DNA of 17,320 nucleotides from Eimeria necatrix (GCF_000499385.1 NW_013654615.1:1-17320); one strand, 5' to 3'; numbered from the stretch's first letter, positions 1 to 9,290 are shown. The notes: generated by a model not told the origin, from the sequence alone. Translations and numbers: made by a program.

Positions 1-2
1 GG

Positions 3-138
3 TTTACAATTGAAGACGTTTTGGGGCAGCTCTTAAGCACCAAAGCAGATGAAGGCAAAGGCAGGCAAATGCCAATTTCTTATTCCAAACACCAAATAGG
101 CCTTCACACTATTTGCACGCCCCTCACCACCCAGGTGA

Positions 139-179
<41 letters not shown>

Positions 180-1315
180 GTTTGCTGCTGTTGCTGCTGA
201 TGCTGTTCTTGTTGCGGCTGTGTTTGCTGCTGGTGCCGCTATTGTTTTGTGGAGCTGCTGCTGTTGGTGGTGCTGCGGCTGCTGCTGCTGTTTGTGGTGC
301 TGCTGTTGCGGCTGCTGTTGCTGTTTTTGCTGCTGTTGGTGGTATTGCTGCTGTTGCTGTTGCTGCTGCTGCTGCTGCTCTTGGCGTGTCTTTTAGTGTT
401 TCTGCTGCTGGTGGACATGCAGCATTTAGCGACTGCGTGTCTGGCGCAGTGTCGAGGGTTTCAGGGTTTAGGGTTTAGGGTTTAGGGTTTAGGGTTTAGG
501 GTTTAGGGTTTAGGGTTTGTTGTTTAACAGGTGCCCCACAGCATGGGGGCTGGGTATGCCTTCCGCCTGGGTAATGAAAAGAGAATTTCTGTCGGCTTCT
601 TCGGTGAAGGTGAGAATCAGATTTTAGGGTTTAGGGTTTAGGGTTTAGGGTTTAGGGTTTGGGGCATGGCTCAAAGTATGGGCCAACAGTTTCGTCCTTT
701 TCCGCGAATTTCCTGGAGCCAATGCCGCGTTGGTTGGTGTAGGGTTTAGGGTTTAGGGTTTCGGCTCTAGGGTTTAGGGTTTCGGTTCTAGGGTTTGGGG
801 TTTAGGGGTTTGGTTCTAGGGTTTAGGGTTTAGGGTTTAGGGTTTAGGGTTTAGGGTTTGTGTTTCAGGTGCTGCAAGCGAGGGCGACTTCCACGCAGCT
901 GCGAACTTCGCAGCCACTTTAAAAGGAAACACTTTGTTGGTGTGCAGAAACAACGGGTGAGCCCCAAACCCTAAACCCTAAACCCCAAACCCTAAACCCT
1001 AAACCCTAAACCCTAAACCCTCGCGGGCGGTGGGCGTGCGCGTTTTTATTTTTATTTTAATAATTATTACAACAGTACTTTAATTATAAATAATAATAAT
1101 AATGATAAATGATGTTTAATTTAATTGCCAGTATAAACTGATGCAAATAGTGCTGCTGCTGCTGCAAATAGCGCTGCTGCTGCTGCTGCTGCTGCTAGTA
1201 CTACTACTGCTGCTGCTGCTGCAAATACTGCTGCTGCTGCTGCAAACACTGCTGCTGCTGCTCCTGCTGCAAATACTACTGCTGCTGCTGCAAACACTGC
1301 TGCTGCTGCTAATGC

Positions 1316-1357
<42 letters not shown>

Positions 1358-2127
1358 AGGTACGCGATATCGACTCCCGTGAAGGACCAGTACGCTGGAG
1401 ACGGAATAGCGATAAGGGGAATAGCGTACGGAATGCGAACAGTGCGGGTTGATGGAAATGATCTTTTTGCTTCTTATTTGGCAACAAAAGCTGCCAGAGA
1501 ACTCATTTTAGAGACCAATGAACCCGTCATGATGGAGTTCATGACCTACAGGTGCGCCCTAGGGTTTAGGGTTTAGGGTTTCGCGTTGAAAGCGGCTCTC
1601 CGGGGGTCTCGGGGCACGTTTTAGGGTTTAGGGTTTAGGGTTTAGGGTTTAGGGTTTGCGGCGGGGGGAGGGTTTGCGCGCTGCAGCGGCTTCCGCATCA
1701 AATGGGCTTTTGGTTCTTTTTCAGTTCTAAACTCCTCCATGGATTAAATAAATTAATTTATTTAATTTAATTTAATTTAATTAATTTAATTTAATTTAAT
1801 TTAATTAATTTAATTAATTCAAATTATTTAATTAATTTATTTAATTCTCAGAGTCGGCCAGCACAGCACTTCGGACGACAGCTCGGCCTACAGGCCCGCG
1901 GGCGAACTGGAGGCTTGGAACGCCTCGGGCATTTTGCCGATTGGTGAGAATTGGAAATTAAATTAAATTAATTTAATTTAATTTAAATAAATTAAATAAA
2001 TTAAAATTAAATAAATTAAAATTAAATAAATTAAAATTAAATAAATTAAATAAATAAAGCCCTTAAAGCGCTCCATTCCGCCATTCGACGGGCCCGCGGG
2101 GCCCCCAGAACGCCCATGCCCCCCGCC

Positions 2128-2194
<67 letters not shown>

Positions 2195-2456
2195 AGCGCG
2201 TCTGCGGAAGTACCTGACGCAGCAGGGCTGGTGGACGGACGAGGAGGAGGAGGCTTTGCGTCGGGAGGCGCGGGCTGAGATGCTGCAGAAAATGAAAGAA
2301 GCAGAAAAAATAAAAAGATGGAAAGTGACAGAAGGCCTTTTCGAAGATGTCTGGAGCCACCCTGTACAGACACTCGAAGAGCAAAAGCAAGACTTCCTCA
2401 AACACATGCAAACCCACAAGGACAAGTACGACCTCTCCAAGTACGAGGGCCTCTAA
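3..2456 (+). CDS. BCKDHA: branched-chain 2-oxoacid dehydrogenase E1 alpha subunit, 5'-partial, six exons
   Basis: Thiamine-diphosphate E1 alpha chain of the mitochondrial branched-chain keto acid dehydrogenase; in Toxoplasma and Plasmodium this complex acts as the mitochondrial pyruvate dehydrogenase. Exons: 3-134, 531-609, 869-956, 1360-1551, 1852-1943, 2197-2456; all junctions are GT-AG with compatible phases, and the joined 843 bases give 280 residues plus TAA. Visible in order: RQMPISYSKH, the ThDP/Mg motif GEGAASEGD...CRNNGYAIS (split over three exons), DQYAGDGIAIRG, VRVDGND, the regulatory loop VGQHSTSDDSSAYR, RLRKYL and a C-terminal helix ending in YDLSKYEGL. Human BCKDHA has the same blocks in the same order. 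The N-terminal third, including any transit peptide, lies upstream of the window. The loop has Gln where the human protein has the first His of GHHSTSDD. Family identity is secure; exact splice sites are read by eye. Confidence 0.95.
139..379 (+). repeat. interrupted CTG tract in BCKDHA intron 1
   Basis: CTG triplets interrupted by GTT/TTG variants begin four bases after the intron 1 donor GTGAGC. Intron 1 (135-530) then carries TTTAGGG repeats at about 463-517 before its acceptor TTTAACAG. The poly-Leu/Ala/Cys frames across it are repeat translations. Confidence 0.9.
463..860 (+). repeat. TTTAGGG telomere-like repeats in BCKDHA introns 1 and 2
   Basis: Three clusters of the heptamer TTTAGGG lie at about 463-517, 623-660 and 740-860, separated by exon 2 (531-609) and by about 80 bases of unique intron. 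The third cluster is degenerate, with TTTCGGCTCTAGGG and TTCTAGGG variants. All are intronic. Confidence 0.9.
963..1359 (+). repeat. CCCTAAA repeats, AT-rich spacer and CTG tract filling BCKDHA intron 3
   Basis: After the donor GTGAGC at 957 come CCCTAAA repeats (963-1020), the opposite orientation from introns 1, 2 and 4. An AT-rich stretch follows (about 1040-1140), then CTG triplets with AAATA and AAACA interruptions (1150-1359). The last CTGCAG is itself the 3' splice site of exon 4. Confidence 0.9.
1560..1850 (+). repeat. TTTAGGG and AATTTAATT repeats in BCKDHA intron 4
   Basis: Two TTTAGGG clusters (1560-1580, 1619-1658) are followed by a pure A/T tract of TTAATTTAATT units (about 1745-1845) ending in the acceptor TTCTCAG. 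A unique 80-base piece separates the two classes. Confidence 0.9.
1955..2196 (+). repeat. AAATTAAATT repeat and CTG tract in BCKDHA intron 5
   Basis: An A/T-only tract built on AAATTA and AAATAAATTAAAATT units covers about 1955-2058. After a GC-rich spacer, CTG triplets (2128-2196) run straight into the exon 6 acceptor CTGCAG. Confidence 0.9.
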
Positions 2457-3490
2457 ACAGCCCCACGCATGCATGCGGCGCGTTCAGAAAGCCCCAAGAG
2501 GAACGGGGCGTCCATACATTCTGCTTGCTGCGTGCGTACGCGCCGCCCCACACGCGCAAAGCCCCAAACCACATGTGCATGCATGCATGCGTTGTTGCAT
2601 GCATGCGTGCATGCATGCATGCGCTGTTGCATGCATGCATGCATGCGTTGTTGCATGCATGCATGCACGCATGCATGCATGCAGGGGCGCGGGGGGCTGG
2701 CGGTGACAGACAGCGTCTGGGGCTTTAGTTGAGGCCCTTCCTGGGCAGAGAGAGACGGAAACAACTGCCATTTTGCATGCATGCATGCATGCATGCATGC
2801 ATTCTTGCATGCATGCATGCATGCATGCATGCATGCGCAAACAGCCCCAAATGTTGAGTCGTTGAGAGCCCAATGAACAGTGTGGGGCCGCTGCATGAAG
2901 GCCTAATATCCCTACAGCTGCAGCTGGGGCTAGCCAAACCCTAAACCCTAAACCCTAAACCCTAGAAACGCAAACCCTAGCCTAACCCTCTGCATGCAGC
3001 CACAGCCCCAAACCCTCCTCCAGAGCGCCCCCAGGGGACTTTTCAAGTTGCGCATGCATGCATGCATGCAGTTAAAGATGCATGCATGCATGCAGTTAAA
3101 GATGCATGCATGCATGCAGTTAGCAAATGCATGCATGCATGCAGTTAGCAAATGCATGCATGCGTGCATGCATTCTGGATAGTGCCAGGCCTTGCGACTG
3201 CAACTGCTACAAAGAGAGACAAGTTAGCAGCAAGGAGGGCTGCGCATGCAAAGCGCAGGAAGGCCCCAATGCATGCATGCATGCATGCATGCATGCATGC
3301 ATGCATGCATGCAGTTAGTGCATGCACGCATGCATGCATGGCTGCATGCCCGCATGCAGTTATTGCATGCATGCACGCATGCATGCACTAACTGCATGTA
3401 TGCATGCATGCATGGCTGCATGCACGCATGCAGTTATTGCATGCATGCATGCATGCACGCATGCATGCATGCATGCATGCGTGCATGCAG
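2457..3490. repeat. TGCATGCA arrays between BCKDHA and RING-H2 paralogue A
   Basis: This interval follows the BCKDHA stop codon and precedes the stop of the converging minus-strand gene, so it holds both 3' flanks. Arrays of TGCATGC lie at about 2574-2684, 2774-2836, 3052-3173, 3268-3315 and 3319-3490, with single-base variants (TGCACGC, TGCATGG). A short CCCTAAA cluster sits at 2936-2964. The MHAC reading frames exist only because the 8-mer contains no stop in any frame. I see no gene, tRNA or rRNA in the unique spacers. Confidence 0.9.
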
Positions 3491-3493
3491 AAG

Positions 3494-4977
3494 CTAGGTC
3501 TCTGGCCTGAGCCTCCCGGGAAAAGAAAAGAAACGAAAAGATAAAATTCGGTCCCTAACGGAGGGGGGCCCCCCGCCTGAGGGGCCCCCAGCTACTCCGG
3601 GGGGCCCCCCAGAGGCCCCTGGGGGCCCCGGGGCCCCCAGGGGCCCCTGGGGGGGGGGCCCCCTGCTGTAGTCGTGCATGCAAAGAGGGCACATCTGCAG
3701 GCGCAAAGAGGCACAGCGCAGCGTCCCAAACCCTAAACCCTAAACCCTAAACCCTAGGCTAAGCCCTAAGCTTTAAACCCTCGGCCCTGCGCGCTGGGCG
3801 CTTGAAGCCAAACCCTAAACCCCAAACCCTAAACCCCAGGCCCCAAACCCTAGCCCCTGCGCGCCAGACCCTAAACCCTAAACCCTAAACCCTAGACCCC
3901 ACAGCCTGCTGAAAAGGGTTTAGGGTTTCGGGTGTATGTACACACCGCGCTGCGGCGAAACCAGGTGTCTAGACAGCTCTTGTGGAAAATGTGCCCACAA
4001 GGCAAAACCCTAACCAAAGCAGAAGGCCCGAACTCTTCGAAGCAAATTGCGCATCTGCAAGCCCCAAACGCATGCAAAACGCATGCAAAACGCATGCAAA
4101 ACGCATGCAAAACGCATGCAAAACGCATGCAAAACGCATGCATGCAAGGCCCCAAACGCATGCAAACAGCGCATGCAGGCATGCAGGCATGCAGGCATGC
4201 ATGCATGCCCCAAACACGCATGCATGCATGCATGCATGCATGCATGGCCCCAAACACACATGCATGCATGCATGCATGCTAAGCCCCAAACGCGCATGCA
4301 TGCATGCACGCATGCAAGCAAGCCCCAAACACACATGCACGCATGCACGCATGCACGCATGCATGCAATGCCCCAAACATGCATGCATGCATGCATGCTT
4401 GCAATGCATGCATGCATGCATGCAATGCCCCAAACATGCATGCATGCATGCATGCATGCATGCTTTGCATGCATGCATGCATGCATGCATGCAAAGCCCC
4501 AAAACCCACCCGGACTCTATGAAGCGACTCAAACACTCTTTGTCGCCTTCAGACTGGGGGGCCCCCGGGGGCCCCTTAGAGCCCCCCCTGTCTGCCATTT
4601 CTATTTCTACAACGCGAGAGTCCTGCTGCACGCAGCAAACCCTAAACCCTAAACCCTAAACCCTAAACCCTAAACCCTAAACCCTAGGGCCTCCAGTCGA
4701 GGCGCCGGCGCCACGGGTAAGCCAGAGCTACATATTAAAAGCACTGAACGCTGTACCGCGAGCCCCGCAGCCCCTGAAACCCAAACCCTAAACCCTAAAC
4801 CCTAAACCCTAAACCCTAAACCCTCGAAGCTCACAGAGTCCCGCGTGCTCCCTGAAGAGGGGGCCCCCCGGGGGCCCCTCGGGGGGCCCCCGTTGGCTGC
4901 GTGGAATTCCCTCAAGACAGCTGCGTAGGGTTTAGCAGGGCTCCAGGTGTCAATATGCCGCAAGTAGCTGGGGGGCT

Positions 4978-5028
<51 letters not shown>

Positions 5029-5596
5029 GCAGCAGCAGCAGCAGCAGCAAGAACGTGTGGCGCTCGCTTAAGCGTCTTTTTCGAAGCAGGCACGGCAGGC
5101 GCGAGCGCGACCCCACGAACTAGGGTTTAGGGTTTAGGGTTTAGGGTTTAGGGTTTAGGGTTTAGGGTTTAGGGTTTACTTCGGGCCGAGGGGGGGGCCT
5201 GGGGGTGGGGTCCCCAGGGTTTGGCAAATCAAATTCAGCAAATCTGCTGCGGCGGCCGAAGTAGCGAGAAAGAGAATAAACCACCGTCTGCACAAACCCT
5301 AAACCCTAAACCCTAAACCCTAAACCCTAAGCCCTGCCCTCATTCCCTCTCCTTGGACCGTAAAACCCTAAACCCTAACTCAAACCCTCATCGACCACAA
5401 ACCGCAGCAAGAATCCTGCCGCAGTTTGTAGCAGCAGCAGCAGCAGCAGCAGTGGCAGCAGCAGCAGCAACAGCAGCGGCAGCAGCAGGCTTACCATGAG
5501 ACCAAATACGAGAAGCCAATTGAGAAATTCCTCTAAATCATCTGCAGCAAAAAGTGCATGCGCCTGAGCTGTACAGACACCCCACTAACCCTAGCC

Positions 5597-5641
<45 letters not shown>

Positions 5642-5744
5642 CCGCCCCAGAGACAGCAGCACGCCATCAAGAGCCCCGCGTAAGAAGCAGCAGCAGCAAC
5701 AGCAGCAGCAGTACCCAGCAAGCATCCCCTGCCCCCCACCCCCC

Positions 5745-5790
<46 letters not shown>

Positions 5791-5927
5791 CACCTGGCTG
5801 CGACTGCTGCCGGTGGCGGGGCCCCTCGGGGGGCCCCCTGCTGTCCTGCAGCAGCAGGGGGGCCCCCGGGGCCCCACTGAGCAGCGCCAAACGAATCCAT
5901 TGTTCTCTAAGTGCGAGGGCCCCCGCG
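3494..5927 (-). CDS. membrane-anchored RING-H2 zinc-finger protein, paralogue A (5' end not resolved)
   Basis: Probable E3 ubiquitin ligase. Exons in minus-strand order: 5927-5794, 5541-5495, 5287-5180, 5119-4835, 4625-4510, 4054-3946, 3694-3494, with matching phases and a TAG stop at 3496-3494. The 47-base exon plus the next form a membrane helix (FLNWLLVFGLM then TVVYSLSRYF) followed by basic GRRSR. Exon 5119-4835 carries LRKRRLSERH, a poly-Leu stretch and DTWSPAKPYAAVLREF. The RING is split: CAICFEEF, LPCGHIFHKSCLDTW, then MCPLCMHDY, spacing C-x2-C-x14-C-x-H-x2-H-x2-C-x10-C-x2-C, a complete RING-H2 ligand set. The tail is Gly/Pro-rich from GGGGCCCC repeats. The first listed exon's frame rests on phase matching alone and no start codon was assigned. 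The poly-Leu stretch could instead be a small intron. The RING and membrane exons are secure; the family name is not known to me. Confidence 0.8.
3563..3663. repeat. GGGGCCCC repeats inside the last exon of paralogue A
   Basis: Near-continuous GGGGCCCC/GGGGGCCCC units fall within the final exon, where the minus strand reads as Gly/Pro/Ala triplets such as GPLGAPGPPGASGG just after the RING. The resemblance to collagen Gly-X-Y comes from repeat composition. Confidence 0.85.
3725..3898. repeat. CCCTAAA repeats in the RING-splitting intron of paralogue A
   Basis: Plus-strand CCCTAAA repeats, some decayed to CCCCAAA or CCCTAGGC, occupy most of the intron (3695-3945) that separates ligands 1-6 of the RING from the final CPLC pair. 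Confidence 0.9.
4067..4497. repeat. GCATGCAAAAC and TGCATGCA arrays with GCCCCAAAC punctuation
   Basis: About seven copies of the 11-mer GCATGCAAAAC (4069-4140) are followed by blocks of TGCATGC repeated to 4497. The blocks are separated by the 9-mer GCCCCAAAC at roughly 30-70 base intervals. The whole structure lies in the intron (4055-4509) just upstream of the RING exon of paralogue A. Confidence 0.85.
4637..4830. repeat. CCCTAAA repeats flanking unique sequence, intron of paralogue A
   Basis: Two CCCTAAA clusters (4638-4686 and 4785-4825) bracket about 95 unique bases in the intron between exons 5119-4835 and 4625-4510. The unique part contains a plus-strand CACGG|GTAAGC donor-like site. 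No exon there could be tied to a neighbouring gene. Confidence 0.8.
4979..5049. repeat. CAG tract in paralogue A (poly-Leu or small intron)
   Basis: Plus-strand CAG repeats with one CGG interruption. In the minus reading frame they give 8 Leu, Pro, 15 Leu, immediately before the PAKPY segment. The alternative is a small intron with donor GTTCTT and acceptor CCCCCCAG, which are also phase compatible (phase 2 to phase 2). Confidence 0.85.
5121..5490. repeat. TTTAGGG, CCCTAAA and CAG repeats in introns of paralogue A
   Basis: Plus-strand TTTAGGG (5121-5177) fills one intron. CCCTAAA (5294-5330, 5363-5376) and a CAG tract (5429-5490) fill the next, with the exon 5180-5287 between them. Telomere-like units appear in both orientations within one gene. 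Confidence 0.85.
5597..5790. repeat. CAG tracts upstream of the membrane exon of paralogue A
   Basis: CAG runs at 5597-5641, 5685-5716 and 5750-5790 separate short unique pieces in the presumed intron 5542-5793. The unique pieces have open frames on both strands and gave no conserved motif. Confidence 0.8.
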
Positions 5928-6136
5928 CTGCGGAGAGAGGGGGGTGCTGCTGCCCAGCTGCTGCTGCTTGCTGCAGCTGCTGCTGCTGCAGCACACGGAC
6001 ACGCAGCAGCAGCAGCAGCTGCTGCTGCTGCTGCGCGCCCCCGCGGCGCCGGAAGCAGCAGCAGCAGCAACAGCAACAGCAGCAGCAACACCGCCGCAAA
6101 AGAAACAGCAAAGCAAACGCGACAGCCGCGCCAGCT

Positions 6137-6186
<50 letters not shown>

Positions 6187-6453
6187 TATATGGGACACAA
6201 TTAGTTTTGTGCTGTTTATGTAAATAATTGCAATAGTCGTGCTGCAGCTACCTGGGCTCCAGCTTGCTGCACCCATCCGGTTTGCTGCTGCAGCAAGGCA
6301 CTGCAGGGGCAGCTGCAGCGGCAGCTGCTGCTGCAGCGGCTACTGCTGCAGCAGCTGCTGCAGCAGCAGATGCTGCAGCAGCAGCTGCTGCCTCTTGTTC
6401 ACAGAAGAGGCAAGGGAGATGCCATCACCTCCCCAATCTGCGCCTCCGCTTGC

Positions 6454-6535
<82 letters not shown>

Positions 6536-6579
6536 GCTGCTGCGGCTGCTGCTGCTGACCCTCCCTTTTCAGTACTCAC

Positions 6580-6661
6580 GGCCGACGCAGGCGTGGCTTG
6601 CTCGTCGCCGTCTGCTGCTGTACTTCTCTCAACGCCGCTGCTGCTGCTGCTGCTCCTGCCG

Positions 6662-6695
<34 letters not shown>

Positions 6696-6845
6696 ACAAG
6701 CTGCTGCAGTTCCCAAGGAATTCAAGCTTATCGGGAGGCCCCTGAGCAGCCTAAAGTGCCCCGGAAGTCTGGGGGCCCCCTGGAGGCCCCAAGAGTTTGC
6801 TGCTGCTGCGTTTGCTGCGGTGACAGGGGGGCCCCTGAAGACCAA
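6580..6845 (-). CDS. possible upstream exon of RING-H2 paralogue A (speculative)
   Basis: A minus-strand frame reads through a poly-Ala tract to LREVQQQTATSKPRLRRP and ends at CGGCC|GTGAGT, a very good donor. Its phase 2 end fits the phase required by the acceptor CTCTCTCCGCAG at 5928. Against this, other frames on both strands are open, the plus strand carries a good acceptor in the same bases, and no homology supports the protein. No start codon can be chosen. Confidence 0.2.
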
Positions 6846-6856
6846 TGTAGGCTAAA

Positions 6857-6891
<35 letters not shown>

Positions 6892-7311
6892 AGGCGAGTA
6901 ATGAAAGGCATATAAACTCGAAATAAAGAAGGAAAGAAGCAGTTAGAGGGTGCGTCGTCCTGCTGCTGCGCTGCTGAGCTGCAGCATGCAGCAGCAGCAG
7001 CAGCTGCTGCTGCTGCTGCATGAGCGGCGGCGGCAGTGGCGGTGCAGCTTCAGCAGCAGCAGCAGCAGCAGCTTCAAGGCAGCAGCAGCGACAACTACTG
7101 CAAATAAACAAACAATAAATATAATTATCAAAATAAATAAGAAGCAAAAGGACAAAACAAACTGGAGAGAGAAGGCGGCAGCAGCCGCGCTGTACATACA
7201 CCCCAAGAGCCTTCCGCTCCTGTCCACTGGCCCGCGCAGTGTCTGTTGACGTTTGAGGCCTCAAATGATAAATAAATTAATTTATTTATCATTTTAAAGA
7301 ACATTTTGCAT

Positions 7312-7444
7312 TTAATTGTCTTTAAAAAGCTCCATTTGCCTCCAATCTCCCTCCAAGCTCGGAGAGCAGCAGCAGCAGCGAGCCCTGCCGCTCCTGCAGC
7401 AGCAAGAAGCTGCATCTACGCGCAGCAGCAGCAGCAGCAGACGC

Positions 7445-7483
<39 letters not shown>

Positions 7484-7610
7484 ATTGCATGCAGCAGCAG
7501 CAGTGGCAGCAGCAGCAGTGGCAGCAGCAGCAGCAGAGTTAGAAGATCAGAAGCAGCAGCAAGAAGGAATTGCTCAAAGACCACTAGCACTTCGGGGAGG
7601 CAAAATGGAA
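7312..7610 (-). CDS. possible 3'-terminal exon of an unidentified minus-strand gene (speculative)
   Basis: A strong pyrimidine tract and acceptor (TTTCTTCTTTTTAG) on the minus strand precede a frame beginning PFCLPEVLVVFEQFLLAAA. It passes through CTG-encoded Leu and Ser tracts and ends GDWRQMELFKDN followed by TAA. Non-repetitive sequence at both ends favours a real exon. No upstream exon could be linked and no family is recognised. Confidence 0.22.
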
Positions 7611-8457
7611 CTAAAAAGAAGAAAAAGAAATAAAAAAGAAATTTTAAATTAATTAAAATAAATTAAAATTAAATTTAAAATAAATTTAAAATAAATTTAA
7701 AAAAGACAAAAGAAGATACTCTTTCTTGAGAAGCAGCAGCAAACACCAACAGCCCAGAGCTGTGCTAAACGCAGCAATAACTTCTGCTGCTGCTGCAGCA
7801 GCAGCAGCCACAGCAGCAGCAGCAGCCACAGCAGCAGCAGCAGCCACAGCAGCAGCAGCAGCCACAGCAGCAGCAGCAGCAGCAGCTGCTGCTGCTGCTG
7901 CTGCTGCGACGGGTAAAAGAATAGAAAGGGAAAGTGAAGACAAGAAGCAGCAGCTTTTAATTTTTGTTTTAAAGTCTTTTAATTCCGAGCAGCAGCTCAA
8001 AAGACAAAAATATTTTTCTTTTTTCTTTTTTTATTTTCTTTTATTTATTTATTTATTTATTTTTTGTTTTTTTTGTCTTCTTTTAATTTATCTCTCCAGC
8101 TGCTGCACCGCAGAATGAGCTGGCTGCTGCTGCTGTAGCTGCTGCTGCTGTAGCTGCTGCTGCTGTAGCTGCTGCTGCTGTAGCTGCTGCTGCTGCTGTA
8201 GCTGCTGCTGCTGCCGCTGCAGTAGCCGCTGCTCTAGCTTTGGCTGTGGCTTACACTGCTGCTGCTGCTGCTGCTTCTGCTGCTGCATACGCTGCTGCTG
8301 CTGTTCCAGCTTCTGCTGCTGCATATGCTGCTGCTGCTGCTTCAGTTGCTGCTGCTGCTGCTGCTTCAGTTGCTGCTGCTACTTAATTTGCTGTTCCTTG
8401 TTTAGCTTCTGCTGCTTTGGTTTTTGGTGGCTCTATAGCTGCTGCCTCACCTACTTG

Positions 8458-8493
<36 letters not shown>

Positions 8494-8584
8494 ATTTGTC
8501 CAGCAGCTAGACAGCATTTGTGTCTTTAAATGTTTCAACTTCGGCGTTTATCCATTCATAAATTCTTATTTTTTATATTTTAAA

Positions 8585-8587
8585 ATG

Positions 8588-8634
<47 letters not shown>

Positions 8635-8672
8635 ATAGCAGCAGCAGCAACAGAAGCAGCAGAAGCAGCAGA
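8585..8672 (+). repeat. CAG/CAACAG tract
   Basis: CAGCAG then (CAACAG)n. An ATG at 8585 is followed only by Gln codons and a TAG at 8636, so this is a chance frame and not a supported gene. Confidence 0.8.
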
Positions 8673-8716
8673 GGAAGCGACGCGGTTTGTTGTCTGTTGC
8701 TGCAGACCTTCTGACT

Positions 8717-9290
8717 AAACCCTAAACCCTAAACCCTAAACCCTAAACCCTGAAATATATATAAGCAGTTCATGCACATGTTATGCGCAAACTCTAAACC
8801 CTAGTAAATATACTTTTGTAAATAATGTATGGCAACATGTAAACCCTAAACCCTAAACCCTAATTCCCTAAACCCTAAACCCTAAACCGTAACTCCCTAA
8901 ACCCTAAACCTTAAATTGTGTATTATATAAAATATATATAAATATATGATACGCTTGTACCCCAAACCCTAAACCCTAAACCCTAGCAATTATAGGTAGG
9001 TACAGTTTATACGTTTACATATCTTCTTCTTGTAAACCCTAAACCCTAAACCCTAGAATTACATACTATATAGAAACCTAAACCCTAAACCCTAAACCCT
9101 ACTCGGGATCGATACTTGCATGCACGCATGCTGCTTATACACAATAAACCCTTAACCCTAAACCCTCAACTCTAAACCCTTAACCCTAAACCCTCAGTCC
9201 TATCTACATACAACGTGGATACCAGCAGCACACTGTAAACCCTAAACCCTAAACCCTAAACCCTAAACCCTAAACCCTAACTATTTACAA
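8717..9290. repeat. CCCTAAA island with AT-rich spacers
   Basis: About ten short CCCTAAA clusters, several decayed (AAACCGTAACT, CCCTTAACCCT), alternate with 20-60 base AT-rich unique spacers such as GAAATATATATAA. Unlike the other clusters it is not inside an assigned intron. It is an interstitial telomere-like island; neither side is a chromosome end within the window. Confidence 0.85.

Larger units (their letters stand above)
5941..8680. repeat. CAG/CTG-dominated block with AT-rich spacers; no secure gene
   Basis: CAG and CTG triplets alternate for most of 2.7 kb, with orientation switches that create CAG-CTG palindromes (for example about 6006-6032, 6986-7020, 7865-7906). Sub-repeats include an 18-base unit (CAG runs broken by CCACAG, 7798-7880) and a 15-base unit (GCTGCTGCTGCTGTA, about 8115-8200). 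AT-rich spacers lie at about 7095-7145, 7260-7320, 7620-7705 and 8000-8095. Long poly-Ala/Leu/Cys/Gln frames on both strands are repeat translations. Some upstream exons of the minus-strand RING gene may be hidden here. Confidence 0.75.

Noticed and set aside
113..485. Poly-Leu/Ala/Cys frames at the left end.
   Set aside because: They lie in BCKDHA intron 1, bounded by a good donor and acceptor that join exons of a recognised protein.
463..860. A true chromosome end.
   Set aside because: The telomere-like heptamers are interrupted by BCKDHA exons and recur throughout the window in both orientations.
2457..4659. Long MHAC-type reading frames on both strands.
   Set aside because: TGCATGCA repeats contain no stop codon in any frame, so the frames are automatic. 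Real exons of paralogue A interrupt the region.
5474..5536. Plus-strand frame YHETKYEKPIEKFL ending in TAA.
   Set aside because: It is antisense to the 47-base membrane exon of paralogue A, which has a paralogue of identical length and phase.
5794..5908. Minus-strand ATG reading MDSFGAAQWGPGG as the start of paralogue A.
   Set aside because: Its phase 2 end at the GTGACT donor does not match any acceptor that keeps the membrane exon in frame. Another frame of the same exon does match. Not excluded if an extra exon intervenes.
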